A DNA stretch of 64,000 bases from Propylenella binzhouense (GTDB taxonomy: Bacteria; Pseudomonadota; Alphaproteobacteria; Rhizobiales; Afifellaceae): contig NZ_SPKJ01000007.1 in assembly GCF_009866965.1 (NCBI RefSeq), positions 1 to 64,000 on the forward strand, given 5' to 3'. Below, one piece after another: positions 8,427 through 17,496 of the stretch. Position 1 is the first letter of the stretch, and each line of letters begins with the position of its first letter. The position numbers were made by a program, and so were the translations under genes. Under the pieces are notes generated by a model. The model did no database searches. It saw only the letters and a program-made list of their open reading frames with translations, and was not told where the DNA came from.

Positions 8427-9194
8427 ATGGAAGGCATGCAGGCGGTCACCTATGAACTGGCGGATGGGGTCGCTCTTGTGACGATACGGCGCCCGGACCA
8501 GCTCAATGCGGTCACCAAGGCCGTCCGCGAAGGCCTGGTCGATGCCTTCGTCCGTTTCGAGTCCGATCCGGAGGCAAAGGTGGCCATCCTGACCGGGGAG
8601 GGCCGGGCGTTCTGCGCAGGGGCCGATCTCAAGGAGATGGTGGATACGGGCAAGAAAATTCCCGGGGCTATGGCCATTCCTCATCTCGGCCGCACGCTGC
8701 ACGTCTCGAAGCCGACGATCGCCCAGGTCAATGGGATTGCCTATGCCGGCGGCTTCCTTCTAGCGCAGATGTGCGACCTGTGCACCGCCTCGGAGGATGC
8801 TGAGTTTGGCCTGACCGAGGTGCGTTGGGGACGCGGCGCACCATGGGCGGGGCCATTGCTCTGGATGCTACCGCAGCGGATCATGATGGAAATGCTGGTC
8901 ACCGGGGAGCCGCTGTCGGCCCGGCGCGCCTATGAGCTTGGCTTCGTCAACAGGCTGGCGCCTGCTGATCAGCTGGCCGAAGTGACAATGAACCTGGCGC
9001 GCACGATCTCCAGGAATGCGCCGCTCGGCGTGAAGGCGGGGCGAGAACTGGCTTATCTGGCGGCCGACACCGGACGGACCGGAAGCTTCGCCGCAGGCGA
9101 TTTGTGCTTCAGAGCCGCCTATCTCAGCGAGGACGCGATCGAGGGTCCCAAGGCGTTCAAGGAACGCCGCGCGCCCAACTGGAAAGGTCGCTGA
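8427..9194 (+). CDS. Enoyl-CoA hydratase/isomerase family protein
   Basis: Crotonase-fold enzyme, 255 aa. The first oxyanion-hole segment is RAFCAGADLKEM (about residues 66-77) and the second is GIAYAGGF. A Glu in the LTEVRWG segment lies where hydratases carry a catalytic Glu. The C-terminal KERRAPNWKGR is typical. It probably hydrates a 2-enoyl-CoA intermediate. It is the first gene after the divergent regulator region, ends 3 bp before the AtuA-like gene, and so likely heads the operon. An ATG at 8436 is an alternative start. Confidence 0.9.
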   Translation: MEGMQAVTYELADGVALVTIRRPDQLNAVTKAVREGLVDAFVRFESDPEAKVAILTGEGRAFCAGADLKEMVDTGKKIPGAMAIPHLGRTLHVSKPTIAQVNGIAYAGGFLLAQMCDLCTASEDAEFGLTEVRWGRGAPWAGPLLWMLPQRIMMEMLVTGEPLSARRAYELGFVNRLAPADQLAEVTMNLARTISRNAPLGVKAGRELAYLAADTGRTGSFAAGDLCFRAAYLSEDAIEGPKAFKERRAPNWKGR

Positions 9195-9197
9195 CCG

Positions 9198-10586
9198 ATG
9201 GCCGACGAACGCATCATCCGCATCGGAAGCGGGTCCGGATCGTGGGGCAATGACATCACCGAACCGCGCGAGTTGCTCAGCCGCACCCATGTGAACTATC
9301 TGGTGATGGACTATCTCGCCGAGCTGACGCTGTCGATCATGCGCCGGCAGATGGACCGCAATCCTGAAGCCGGTTTCGCGACCGATTTCCTGGCCGTCTT
9401 GGAAGACATTCTGCCCCTCATCGCCAAGTCCGGCACCAAGATCGTCACCAATGCTGGCGGACTCAACCCCCGGACCTGCGGCAGGATGGTTGCGGAACTG
9501 GTGGAGAAAGCGGGCCTTTCCTCGCGCATCAAGGTCGCCATTGTGGATGGCGACGACCTGCTGCCGCGACTTTCCGAATTCTCGTCCGCTCTTCCCTTCG
9601 ACAACGCCGATGACGGCCGGCCTTTTTCAGAGGTCGCGCGGCGCATCGTCAGCGCGAATGCCTATTTTGGAGCACAACCGATCCGCGAAGCGCTCGACGG
9701 AGACGCCTCGATTGTCATCGCCGGACGTTGCGTGGATGTAGCGCTGACGCTTGGACCGCTCATCCATGAATTCGGCTGGGGCGAGCAGGAGTGGGACAGG
9801 CTGGCCGCCGGCACCGTCGCTGGCCATCTTCTGGAATGTGGCCCTCAGGCGACAGGTGGAAACCACCAGGGATGGCAGGACATTCCAGGGTTGGAGCATG
9901 TCGGCTATCCCATCGCGGAAGTTTCCGAAAATGGCGATGTGGTGCTGACGAAGGCTTCCGGCACCGGCGGGGCCGTGAACCGCCGGACCGTGACTGACCA
10001 GCTCCTGCATGAGGTGTTCGATCCACGCCATTTCCTCTCGCCGGACGTGACGGTGGACTGGACGACCATCGAACTGAACGAACTCGGCGACGACCGCGTC
10101 CGCCTTTCGGGAATCAAGGGAACGCCCCCGCCCTCGACGCTGAAAGTGTCGATGACCTATCGGGACGGCTACAAGGCGATCTTGATGTGGCCCTACGCCT
10201 GGCCCGATGCCGAGAAAAAGGCGCAGGCCGCCTTCCGGAAGATCGAGCACACGATCAAGCGGCATGGACTTCGGTTTGACGAAACGAGGGCGGACATCTT
10301 CGGTGCAGGCGCCATCCATGGGCGGCGCTCAAACGTGCTGCCCCGCGCGGCGGAGCCGCTCGAGGTCATCGCGCGCTTCGCGGCCCATACGGAGCACAAG
10401 GAAGACGCGGGCCGCCTGGCGTCGCAGCAGGCGCCGATGCACTATGGGCCTCCCGGTCTGGCAGGCCAGATCGCCGGCGGCAAGGGACAGGTCCTCAGTG
10501 TCTATTCACATTGGCCAACCCTGATTCCGGGCGATCTCCTCACCCCAACAGTCGAGTTCATGGGAGGGCAGGACTGCCATGGATGA
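9198..10586 (+). CDS. AtuA-family (DUF1446) protein
   Basis: Member of the acyclic terpene utilisation AtuA family (DUF1446), 462 aa. Marks are the N-terminal IRIGSGSGSWGND, KIVTNAGGLNPRTCG around residues 80-94, VIAGRCVDVALTLGP and the late SVYSHWPTLIP. AtuA is needed for citronellol/geraniol breakdown in Pseudomonas, but its chemistry is not established. Many AtuA proteins carry an extra C-terminal ferredoxin-like domain; here that part is a separate gene starting 8 bp inside this one. It is flanked by a hydratase and a CoA-transferase, so a role on a CoA thioester of a branched acid is likely. Confidence 0.9.
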   Translation: MADERIIRIGSGSGSWGNDITEPRELLSRTHVNYLVMDYLAELTLSIMRRQMDRNPEAGFATDFLAVLEDILPLIAKSGTKIVTNAGGLNPRTCGRMVAELVEKAGLSSRIKVAIVDGDDLLPRLSEFSSALPFDNADDGRPFSEVARRIVSANAYFGAQPIREALDGDASIVIAGRCVDVALTLGPLIHEFGWGEQEWDRLAAGTVAGHLLECGPQATGGNHQGWQDIPGLEHVGYPIAEVSENGDVVLTKASGTGGAVNRRTVTDQLLHEVFDPRHFLSPDVTVDWTTIELNELGDDRVRLSGIKGTPPPSTLKVSMTYRDGYKAILMWPYAWPDAEKKAQAAFRKIEHTIKRHGLRFDETRADIFGAGAIHGRRSNVLPRAAEPLEVIARFAAHTEHKEDAGRLASQQAPMHYGPPGLAGQIAGGKGQVLSVYSHWPTLIPGDLLTPTVEFMGGQDCHG

Positions 10587-10935
10587 GGGGCTGCTTCGCG
10601 ATATTGCCTGGGTCCATTCGGGTGACAAGGGCGACAATATCAATCTCGGGGTCGTCGTCTGGGACAGGAATGACTACGGCCTTCTTCTGGAGGAAGTCAC
10701 GGCGGATCGGGTGAAAGAACATTTCTCCGACATCTGCCACGGCAGCGTCACGCGCTATGAGCTGCCTAACCTCTGGGCGGTCAATCTCGTCCTGACACGC
10801 ATACTGGACGGCGGGCCGGCCCGATCGTTGCGGCTCGACCCGCAGGGCAAGACCCTTGGCGATGCGCTGCTGCTGCTGCCGCTTCGGCATGACGGCCGAT
10901 CCGTATCCGACGAGGCAAAGAAAAGGCAATCATGA
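10579..10935 (+). CDS. AtuA-associated ferredoxin-fold small subunit
   Basis: 118-aa protein matching the C-terminal domain of longer AtuA proteins: AWVHSGDKGDNINLGVVV near the start, then YELPNLWAVNLVLTRILDGG and LRLDPQGKTLGDALL at the end. The SGDKGD motif is the family mark. It overlaps the atuA-like gene by 8 bp and the next gene by 4 bp (ATGA), so the two AtuA parts and the CoA-transferase are probably translationally coupled. It probably forms a complex with the AtuA-like protein. There is no iron-sulfur Cys pattern; the name refers to fold only. Confidence 0.82.
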   Translation: MDEGLLRDIAWVHSGDKGDNINLGVVVWDRNDYGLLLEEVTADRVKEHFSDICHGSVTRYELPNLWAVNLVLTRILDGGPARSLRLDPQGKTLGDALLLLPLRHDGRSVSDEAKKRQS

Positions 10936-13295
10936 GCAACGATCTTCTGCAGGTGATCTCTCGAGATCTGCTTTGCGACCTGAAGGTCGTGGAGGTGTCC
11001 CACAGCATTGCAGGCGCGTATTGCGGCAAGGTGCTGGCCGATCTGGGCGCCGAGGTGACCCGTTTCGGCCCCGACACCGCCGCCATAGTCTCTGCCGGAA
11101 CAGCGGATGCGCTACAGGAAGTCCTGCATGGCTCGAAGGCATGCGAGCCGCTGGAGAACGTCGCTGGCCACCCGGCGCTGGCCGCTGCAAATCTCGTCAT
11201 CATCGAGACTGGAGGAACCACAATTGGTTACCCGGAACTGGTCAACGACTTCAAGGCGCGTGAAGGAATAGCGTCCGCCGCTACCCTTATCGTGATCACT
11301 CCGGCTGCGGACATCGCCGGCGAACTGCCGGGCTGCGGCCTTACCAGCGCCGCCTGGGGCAGCATGAGCTGGGCAATCGGCGAACGTTCCCGCATGCCTC
11401 TGACGCTTCCCTACGACATCGCCGACTATCTGGTGGGCGTCAACGCGGCCGCAGCAGCCGCGCTGGCGGCTGCCAGCCCGGCAAAGAGCGGTCGTGACAT
11501 TGAGGTCTCGGGGCGGGATGTGCTGGCCTACATCGTCGGCATGCTGGCTCCTCATCATCTTGCCTATGGCAGGCCGTGGTCTCGTTCCGGCCGGCGACCG
11601 TCCATGTCGGGTGGTGTGTATCCCTGCGGCCTGTTCTCCTGCAGCGATGGATATGTCGTGATCTATTGCCGCAGCAACCACGAATGGCGTGGCATACTGG
11701 CCGCGATGGGCGATCCCGAGTGGTCGCGCGAGGAGCGCTTCAGCGATCCGCGGGTCGTGGCGCGTGAACATGCGGACGAGGCAGACTCGCACCTGTTACC
11801 GTGGCTCGCCAGGCATTCGCAGGACGAGTTGATGGCGCTGGCTCTCGATCGCGGGTTTGCGGTCGGTCCGGTCAAGTCGTTGGACGAAGTTCTCGGCGAT
11901 CGGCAATTCGCGCACAGGCAAGCGTTCGAGGCGATCAGCGCAGGCAGGGCAGCGACAGCCGGCTCGCCAGTCGTCGCTCCCAGAATGCCCTGGCTCCTGA
12001 AGGAACTGGACACGTCTCAAAAGCCTCATGCCGCGCCCGTCACCAGACCCCCTGCGGACTGCCAGCCACAGGAGCCGTCATCCTATCTTGGCGGTCTCAG
12101 GGTGCTGGACCTTTCCTGGGTGTGGTCGGGGCCGATGGTGACCTCGATCCTGGTCGATTTCGGCGCGGAGGTCCTGAAGATCGAACACCCCTCGCATCTC
12201 GACTCCGTGCGCCTGCGCGGCCGTCCAATCATCAACGGCAAGCCCATCGAGGGGCCAGAGGTTGAGGTCAGCCCCTGGTTCAACCAGCTCAACCACGGCA
12301 AGAGAAGCGTGACGATCGACATCAAGTCGCCAGAAGGCCAGGAGCAGATACGTCGGCTCGCGGCGTCCTGCGATGTCGTCGTGGAGAATATGCGGCCAGG
12401 CGTGCTGGACCGCCTGAACATCGGCTATCGGGACCTTGCCGCCGCAAATCCCGGAGTCATCATGCTTTCGATGTCCATGGTGGGACAGACCGGGCCGCTC
12501 AGCCAGATGAAAGGCTATGCCGGGATCATGTCGAGCATGGCCGGGCTGGAATCGCTCGTTGGCTATGTTTCCGACGGTGGCGAACCCGACATCGTGGGAA
12601 TGATGATGACGGCGCTGGGCGATCCCAATGCCGCTATCCATGCCACCACGGCGCTTCTGTCGGCGATTGTCCGGCAGCGCCGCACTGGTCGTGGATGCTG
12701 GATCGATCTATCGCAGATCGAGGCGATGCTCTCGGTCATGCCGGCGCCGCTTCTCCAGCATCAGGTTGAAGGCGATGTGCCGATCCTGGGAAACCGTCAT
12801 ACGCTCTACGCTCCACACGGCCATTTTCCCTGTAAGGGGCAAGACAGCTGGACAGCCATCTGCATCAGGACCGACGAGCAGTGGCGAGAGCTGGTCGACA
12901 AATCCGGGAGTGGCGGACTTGCCCGGTTCCGGGATCTCGATTCGGCCGGGCGCCTGAGGCAGGTTTCCGAGATCGAAAGCGCCGTCGCCGAGTGGACGTC
13001 GGGTCTGCCTCGGGACCAGCTTGTGAACGAGCTATTGGCTATTGGCGTTGCGGCGGCACCCGTCAACTCTTTCGAGGATATGACTGGATCAGCCTGGAAA
13101 GCTGAGCGGGCTTTCACGATGAATGTCAAGCATCCGTTCCTGGGCACACGCGAAGTCTTCATCCCCCCTTGGCGCTTTGACGGGCGATTGAGTGGCGTGA
13201 ATATTCCAGCACCGATATTGGGCGCCGATACCGCTGCGGTGCTGGATAAAATGGCCCGTGACGGAGGTGCCGTTCGCCAAGCAGTCGGGCATTGA
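10932..13295 (+). CDS. Two-domain CaiB/BaiF (family III) CoA-transferase
   Basis: At 787 aa it is twice the usual family III size: two CoA-transferase domains in one chain. Domain 1 (about 10-360) opens DLKVVEVSHSIAGAYCGKVL; domain 2 (about 385-780) opens YLGGLRVLDLSWVWSGPMV. Each continues with the LADLGAEV or LVDFGAEVLKIE signature. Domain 1 is the more divergent and lacks the usual NRNK-like motif; domain 2 keeps NHGKRSVTIDIK. It should move CoA from a donor such as succinyl-CoA to the imported acid. Single-chain tandem forms resemble two-subunit enzymes such as BbsEF, so domain 1 may be structural. ATGA overlap with the gene before. Confidence 0.9.
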   Translation: MSNDLLQVISRDLLCDLKVVEVSHSIAGAYCGKVLADLGAEVTRFGPDTAAIVSAGTADALQEVLHGSKACEPLENVAGHPALAAANLVIIETGGTTIGYPELVNDFKAREGIASAATLIVITPAADIAGELPGCGLTSAAWGSMSWAIGERSRMPLTLPYDIADYLVGVNAAAAAALAAASPAKSGRDIEVSGRDVLAYIVGMLAPHHLAYGRPWSRSGRRPSMSGGVYPCGLFSCSDGYVVIYCRSNHEWRGILAAMGDPEWSREERFSDPRVVAREHADEADSHLLPWLARHSQDELMALALDRGFAVGPVKSLDEVLGDRQFAHRQAFEAISAGRAATAGSPVVAPRMPWLLKELDTSQKPHAAPVTRPPADCQPQEPSSYLGGLRVLDLSWVWSGPMVTSILVDFGAEVLKIEHPSHLDSVRLRGRPIINGKPIEGPEVEVSPWFNQLNHGKRSVTIDIKSPEGQEQIRRLAASCDVVVENMRPGVLDRLNIGYRDLAAANPGVIMLSMSMVGQTGPLSQMKGYAGIMSSMAGLESLVGYVSDGGEPDIVGMMMTALGDPNAAIHATTALLSAIVRQRRTGRGCWIDLSQIEAMLSVMPAPLLQHQVEGDVPILGNRHTLYAPHGHFPCKGQDSWTAICIRTDEQWRELVDKSGSGGLARFRDLDSAGRLRQVSEIESAVAEWTSGLPRDQLVNELLAIGVAAAPVNSFEDMTGSAWKAERAFTMNVKHPFLGTREVFIPPWRFDGRLSGVNIPAPILGADTAAVLDKMARDGGAVRQAVGH

Positions 13296-13309
13296 AAAAG
13301 GAGGAAGAA

Positions 13310-14287
13310 ATGCGTTCTAGATATCTATTGGCTGCGGTGGTCTCTGCCGCCTTTGCCTTTGGAAATATCACGCCGGGTGCAGCGCAATCCTATCCGGAAA
13401 AGCCTGTGCGCATCATCATTGGCTTTTCTGCTGGTGGTGGAACAGATATTTATTCGAGACTCCTTGGTGATAATCTTTCAAAGATCCTCGACCAGAATTT
13501 CATTGTAGAAAATATGCCCGGAGCCGCAACCAAAATTGCTGCTGAAGCCGTGGCGAGGGCGCCTGCAGATGGATATACGCTATTTTTTACCGGTGCTACG
13601 GCGTTAGTTTCCAACCCTCATCTATATGAAAAGATTTCCTACAGCGCCGATGATTTTGCACCGATATCGCTCGTGGCAACGACTCCCTACACGGTGATGG
13701 TAGGAGCCAAATTCCCTGCTCAGACCTTCGACGACCTCATCAAGCTCGCGAAGGAGCGACCCGCGAGCATCAAAGTCGGATCGCTCGGCGTCGGAAGCGG
13801 GCCGTATCTCGTCGGCAAGGCCGTGGAGCAGGCCTTCGGTCTCCAGTTCGTCGAGGTGCCATACAAGGGGTCGGCGGACGCCGGTCTCGATCTCGCAGCC
13901 GGCCGGCTCGATGTCTATCCGGACGGCATGACCGGCTCGCTGATGATGCACAAGAATGGCAATGGCAAGATCGTCGCCGTAATGGACGACAAGCGCTCGC
14001 CCTCGGTGCCGGACGTGCCCTCAATTGCTGAACTCGGCCACCCCGAACTGGCCTTGATCAACTGGTTTGCGCTCGTTGCGCCGGCGGGAACCCCCAAGGA
14101 AATTATCGACAAGCTGAACAAGGCTACTGTCGAGGCGGTAAAGATGAACAATTTCTCGGAGTGTCTTTTGGAGAATGGGGTTATCGCACAGTCCAGCACA
14201 CCAGAGGAACTGGGAGAGCGTATAAAATCAGGCTCGGTCACCTGGCGGAAGCTGATCGAGTCCTTGCATCTCAAACTGAGAGATTGA
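13310..14287 (+). CDS. TTT-family periplasmic substrate-binding protein (TctC/Bug type)
   Basis: Second Bug-type binding protein, 325 aa. The ATG at 13310 follows an AGGAGG box and is preferred to an upstream TTG at 13292. The signal peptide is about residues 1-24 (MRSRYLLAAVVSAAFAFG, cleavage near GAAQ). The mature protein starts SYPEKPVRIIIGFSAGGGTD, the family ligand loop, and VPYKGSADAGLDLAAGR follows. It is followed by its permease genes tctB and tctA, making a complete transporter. A stem-loop between it and tctB would favour excess binding protein. It is only loosely similar to the protein at 5270-6217. Confidence 0.92.
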   Translation: MRSRYLLAAVVSAAFAFGNITPGAAQSYPEKPVRIIIGFSAGGGTDIYSRLLGDNLSKILDQNFIVENMPGAATKIAAEAVARAPADGYTLFFTGATALVSNPHLYEKISYSADDFAPISLVATTPYTVMVGAKFPAQTFDDLIKLAKERPASIKVGSLGVGSGPYLVGKAVEQAFGLQFVEVPYKGSADAGLDLAAGRLDVYPDGMTGSLMMHKNGNGKIVAVMDDKRSPSVPDVPSIAELGHPELALINWFALVAPAGTPKEIIDKLNKATVEAVKMNNFSECLLENGVIAQSSTPEELGERIKSGSVTWRKLIESLHLKLRD

Positions 14288-14305
14288 GGGATTTAACAAG
14301 AAAGT

Positions 14306-14334
14306 CGGCTGGCTTGTCACAGGCGAGCCAGCCG
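14306..14334 (+). promoter_or_regulatory. Stem-loop between binding-protein and permease genes
   Basis: Perfect 9-bp stem (CGGCTGGCT at 14306-14314, AGCCAGCCG at 14326-14334) with an 11-nt loop, 18 bp after the binding-protein stop codon. There is no T-run behind it, so it is more likely an mRNA-stabilising or attenuating hairpin than a full terminator. Such hairpins commonly raise binding protein over permease. Confidence 0.5.
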
Positions 14335-14351
14335 CAATGTGGGAGAAGACG

Positions 14352-14807
14352 ATGACGCTGAATACTAATAATTTGTTCACGGGAGCCATATTCGTAGCCA
14401 TTGGCGCCTTTGCCGCCTTGTGGGCGGTCATGGACATGCAAGTCGGCTCGGCATTGAGAATGGGGCCGGGCTATTTTCCCGTGATCATTGGCGTTGGCCT
14501 TGTCTTTTTTGGAATAGTTGTCGCCCTGCAGGGCGGGGAGCATACCGACTTCGCCATGAAGGGTCTCCCCTGGCGGGGCATAATCCTCATTTCGCTGGCA
14601 CCGATTCTCTTCGGCGCCACCGTTCGCGGCTTCGGGCTGGTGCCGGCGACGATCCTGGCGACAGTGAGCGCGGCTTATGCCAGCAAGGGCATGACGCTGT
14701 TTTTCGCAGTAGTTCTCGCGCTCTGTCTCGCCACATTCTGCACATTGGTGTTCGTATATGGTCTGGGATTGTCTCTCCCGGTCGTCGGCCTGTGGCTGTG
14801 GGGATAG
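14352..14807 (+). CDS. tctB: TTT transporter small membrane subunit TctB
   Basis: Small membrane subunit of a tripartite tricarboxylate transporter, 151 aa, with four predicted membrane segments: about residues 8-26, 37-56, 75-105 (possibly split) and 115-145. The family-typical GPGYFPVIIG follows the first segment. The ATG at 14352 sits 4 nt after GGGAGAA and is preferred to the ATG 15 nt upstream. It lies 8 bp ahead of tctA. With TctA and the binding protein it forms a cation-coupled importer for di- or tricarboxylates. Confidence 0.88.
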   Translation: MTLNTNNLFTGAIFVAIGAFAALWAVMDMQVGSALRMGPGYFPVIIGVGLVFFGIVVALQGGEHTDFAMKGLPWRGIILISLAPILFGATVRGFGLVPATILATVSAAYASKGMTLFFAVVLALCLATFCTLVFVYGLGLSLPVVGLWLWG

Positions 14808-14815
14808 GCTGACCA

Positions 14816-16318
14816 ATGGACATCCTTTCTCACATCGCACTGGGGTTGCAGGTTGCCGGGTCGCCTGGAAATCTATTCTATTGTCTGATCGGCGTGCTGC
14901 TCGGCACCATCATAGGCGTCCTGCCGGGCATTGGTCCGACAGCCACGGTCGCCATGCTGCTGCCGATCACATTCAGCCTCTCGCCCGAGGCTGCCCTCAT
15001 CATGTTGGCGGGCATTTACTACGGATCAGCCTATGGCGGTTCGACCACGGCCATATTGATCAACCTCCCCGGCGAAGCATCCGCCTCGGTGACGACTCTG
15101 GATGGTTATCAGATGGCGTTGAAGGGTCGGCCTGGCGCCGCTCTCTCGGTGGCGGCCGTCGGCTCGTTCGTTGCCGGGTGCGTGGCCACCCTGCTCATCG
15201 CGATGTTTGCGGTTCCGTTGACGCGGATCGCGCTGGATTTTGGGCCCGCTGAATATTTCTCTCTTATCATACTCGGATTGGTGTCTTCGGTCACGCTGGC
15301 GCATGGCTCGATAGCCAAGGCCCTTGCGATGATCCTTCTCGGACTGCTGCTTGGCACGGTCGGGACCGACATTTATGCAGGCGTGCCGCGATTTACTTTC
15401 GGCTTTTATGAGTTGGCCGAGGGACTAAGTATAGTGCCACTGGCTGTTGGCCTATTTGGTGTAGCCGAAATCCTGCGCAATCTCGGCTTGCCTATGGGAA
15501 ATGACGTCGACGCCATCAAGGTTACGTCACTGTTTCCAAATCGATCTGAGGCTCGGGCCTCGGTCAAGCCCATTCTCAGGGGAACCGTGATTGGCTCCCT
15601 GCTGGGTGTGCTGCCAGGCGGCGGTGCGCTTCTATCCTCCTTCGCTTCCTACACGATCGAAAAGAAGCTTTCTAAGCATCCCGAAATGTTCGGCAATGGC
15701 GCAATAGAAGGTGTTGCTGGTCCCGAGTCGGCGAACAATGCGGGCGCGCAAACCTCGTTCATCCCGATGCTCACGCTCGGCATTCCGTCGAACGGCGTCA
15801 TGGCGTTGATGATAGGCGCCCTCATGATCCAGGGTATTCAGCCGGGCCCAAATGTCGTCAACACCAATCCTGAGCTGTTCTGGGGGCTCATTGTATCGAT
15901 GTGGATCGGCAATTTGATGCTGGTTGTTCTCAACCTGCCGCTGGTCGGCCTATGGGTGAAGATGCTGAGCGTCCCATACAAGGTTCTGTTCCCGTCCATC
16001 ATGGTGTTTTCGGCTATCGGCGCATACACTGTCAGCTTCAATTCGTTCGATGTGTATGCCATCACCGCGTTTGGACTCGGGGGATACATCCTTATCAGGC
16101 TGGGTTGCGAACCGGTGCCTCTTCTCCTGGGCTTTGTTCTCGGTCCGCTGCTGGAGGAGAACCTGCGTCGGGCCACGATCATGTCACAAGGAAACCTCAG
16201 CATATTCGTCAATAGTCCGATCAGCGCCGGGCTGATCGTCGCTGCAGCCATCATGCTGGCGGTGGTTGCGTTGCCCTACTTTTCGCGCAAGCGCGAAGAG
16301 GTCTTCGTAGAGGACTGA
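14816..16318 (+). CDS. tctA: TTT transporter large membrane subunit TctA
   Basis: 500-aa transmembrane subunit of the TTT transporter with about 11-12 membrane segments. It shows both duplicated family motifs: GVLPGIGPTATVAMLLPITF near residues 39-58, and LLGVLPGGGALLSSF with PESANNAGAQTSFIPMLTLG in the second half. It drives secondary uptake of a carboxylate delivered by the binding protein. It ends 5 bp before the PrpF-like gene, so transport and the isomerase/lyase genes are transcribed together. Confidence 0.94.
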   Translation: MDILSHIALGLQVAGSPGNLFYCLIGVLLGTIIGVLPGIGPTATVAMLLPITFSLSPEAALIMLAGIYYGSAYGGSTTAILINLPGEASASVTTLDGYQMALKGRPGAALSVAAVGSFVAGCVATLLIAMFAVPLTRIALDFGPAEYFSLIILGLVSSVTLAHGSIAKALAMILLGLLLGTVGTDIYAGVPRFTFGFYELAEGLSIVPLAVGLFGVAEILRNLGLPMGNDVDAIKVTSLFPNRSEARASVKPILRGTVIGSLLGVLPGGGALLSSFASYTIEKKLSKHPEMFGNGAIEGVAGPESANNAGAQTSFIPMLTLGIPSNGVMALMIGALMIQGIQPGPNVVNTNPELFWGLIVSMWIGNLMLVVLNLPLVGLWVKMLSVPYKVLFPSIMVFSAIGAYTVSFNSFDVYAITAFGLGGYILIRLGCEPVPLLLGFVLGPLLEENLRRATIMSQGNLSIFVNSPISAGLIVAAAIMLAVVALPYFSRKREEVFVED

Positions 16319-16323
16319 AGACC

Positions 16324-17484
16324 ATGTTCGGTGTGACGCAGGAAGCCATCAAAGCAGCCTTCATTCGTGGCGGAACCTCCAAGGCCGTCATCTTCCGGCG
16401 GGAGGACCTGCCGGAAGAACAGAAGGACTGGGATCCCATCTTCCTGTCGCTGATGGGTTCTCCCGACCCCAATGGCCGGCAGCTGGACGGAATGGGAGGC
16501 GGTTTGTCGTCCCTGTCCAAAATCTGCGTGGTGGGTCGATCCAAACGCTCCGATGCGGATGTCGACTATACGTTCGCGCAAGTCGGCATCCGCGAGGCAA
16601 CCGTCGATTATGCGGGCAATTGCGGAAACATGTCTTCCGCAATAGGGCCTTTTGCGGTGGATGAAGGGCTGGTCGACCCTCCGGCGGACGGAACCGCGAC
16701 CATCCGGATCTACAACACGAACACCGCTAAGATCATCTGCGCATCCTTTGAAACCAGGAACGGGAAAGCTGTCGTCGCGGGAGACTTCAGGATCGACGGT
16801 GTTGCCGGTAGTGGCGCGCCCATCCGGCTGGAGTTCATGGATCCCGGCGGTGCCAAAACCGGGACACTCCTACCAACCGGAGCGGCGCGTGACGTGCTAA
16901 ATGTCCCGGGTCTTGGGGAGACGGAGGTTACGCTCCTCGATGCGGCCAACCCTTGCGTGTTCGTCCCTGCCTCCGCGCTTGGCAAGGTCGGCAATGAACG
17001 CCCGGACGAACTCGATGGCGACGCTCTACTGCTCGAACGCCTGGAAGCGATCCGCAGCGCCGGGTCCGTACGGATGGGCCTGGCGGCAAACCTCGTTGAG
17101 GCTCACCGCATCTCTTCCATTCCGCAGATCATCATGGTGAGCGCCCCAGCCGACATGCGCACTACGTCTGGCGAAAGGCTCAGCGCGCGGGATTACTCGA
17201 TCGGGGTGCGGGCGATATCGAACGGCCAGCCCCACCGCGCCCTGATGATCACCGGGGCGCTATGCCTTGCGGTTGCCGTCCGCATCAACGGAACCATACC
17301 CCACGGACTGGCTACAGCGTCGAGCGGGCCGATAAGGATCGGTCATCCTTCCGGGATCCTGTCCGTGGATGCCGAGGTCGTGGGCACCGAAAACCCGGCT
17401 GAGGCGCGGGCGACTTATGGCGCGATCTACCGGACGTCGCGCCGGCTCTTCGAAGGCCGCGTCCTGTATTCTCTATCTCGCTGA
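16324..17484 (+). CDS. PrpF-family isomerase (aconitate/oxalomesaconate type)
   Basis: 386-aa member of the PrpF family (diaminopimelate-epimerase fold). Marks are the N-terminal AAFIRGGTSKAVIFR, LDGMGGGLSSLSKICVV and DYAGNCGNMSSAIGPFAV, the last carrying the loop Cys. Family members shift double bonds in tricarboxylates: 2-methylaconitate cis-trans isomerase (PrpF) and 4-oxalomesaconate tautomerase. Placement between a tricarboxylate transporter and a methylisocitrate-lyase-like gene suits action on an aconitate-like tricarboxylate. There is no prpC or prpD nearby, so an ordinary methylcitrate cycle is not encoded here. Confidence 0.85.
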   Translation: MFGVTQEAIKAAFIRGGTSKAVIFRREDLPEEQKDWDPIFLSLMGSPDPNGRQLDGMGGGLSSLSKICVVGRSKRSDADVDYTFAQVGIREATVDYAGNCGNMSSAIGPFAVDEGLVDPPADGTATIRIYNTNTAKIICASFETRNGKAVVAGDFRIDGVAGSGAPIRLEFMDPGGAKTGTLLPTGAARDVLNVPGLGETEVTLLDAANPCVFVPASALGKVGNERPDELDGDALLLERLEAIRSAGSVRMGLAANLVEAHRISSIPQIIMVSAPADMRTTSGERLSARDYSIGVRAISNGQPHRALMITGALCLAVAVRINGTIPHGLATASSGPIRIGHPSGILSVDAEVVGTENPAEARATYGAIYRTSRRLFEGRVLYSLSR

Positions 17485-17496
17485 CGAGGAGCTTCC

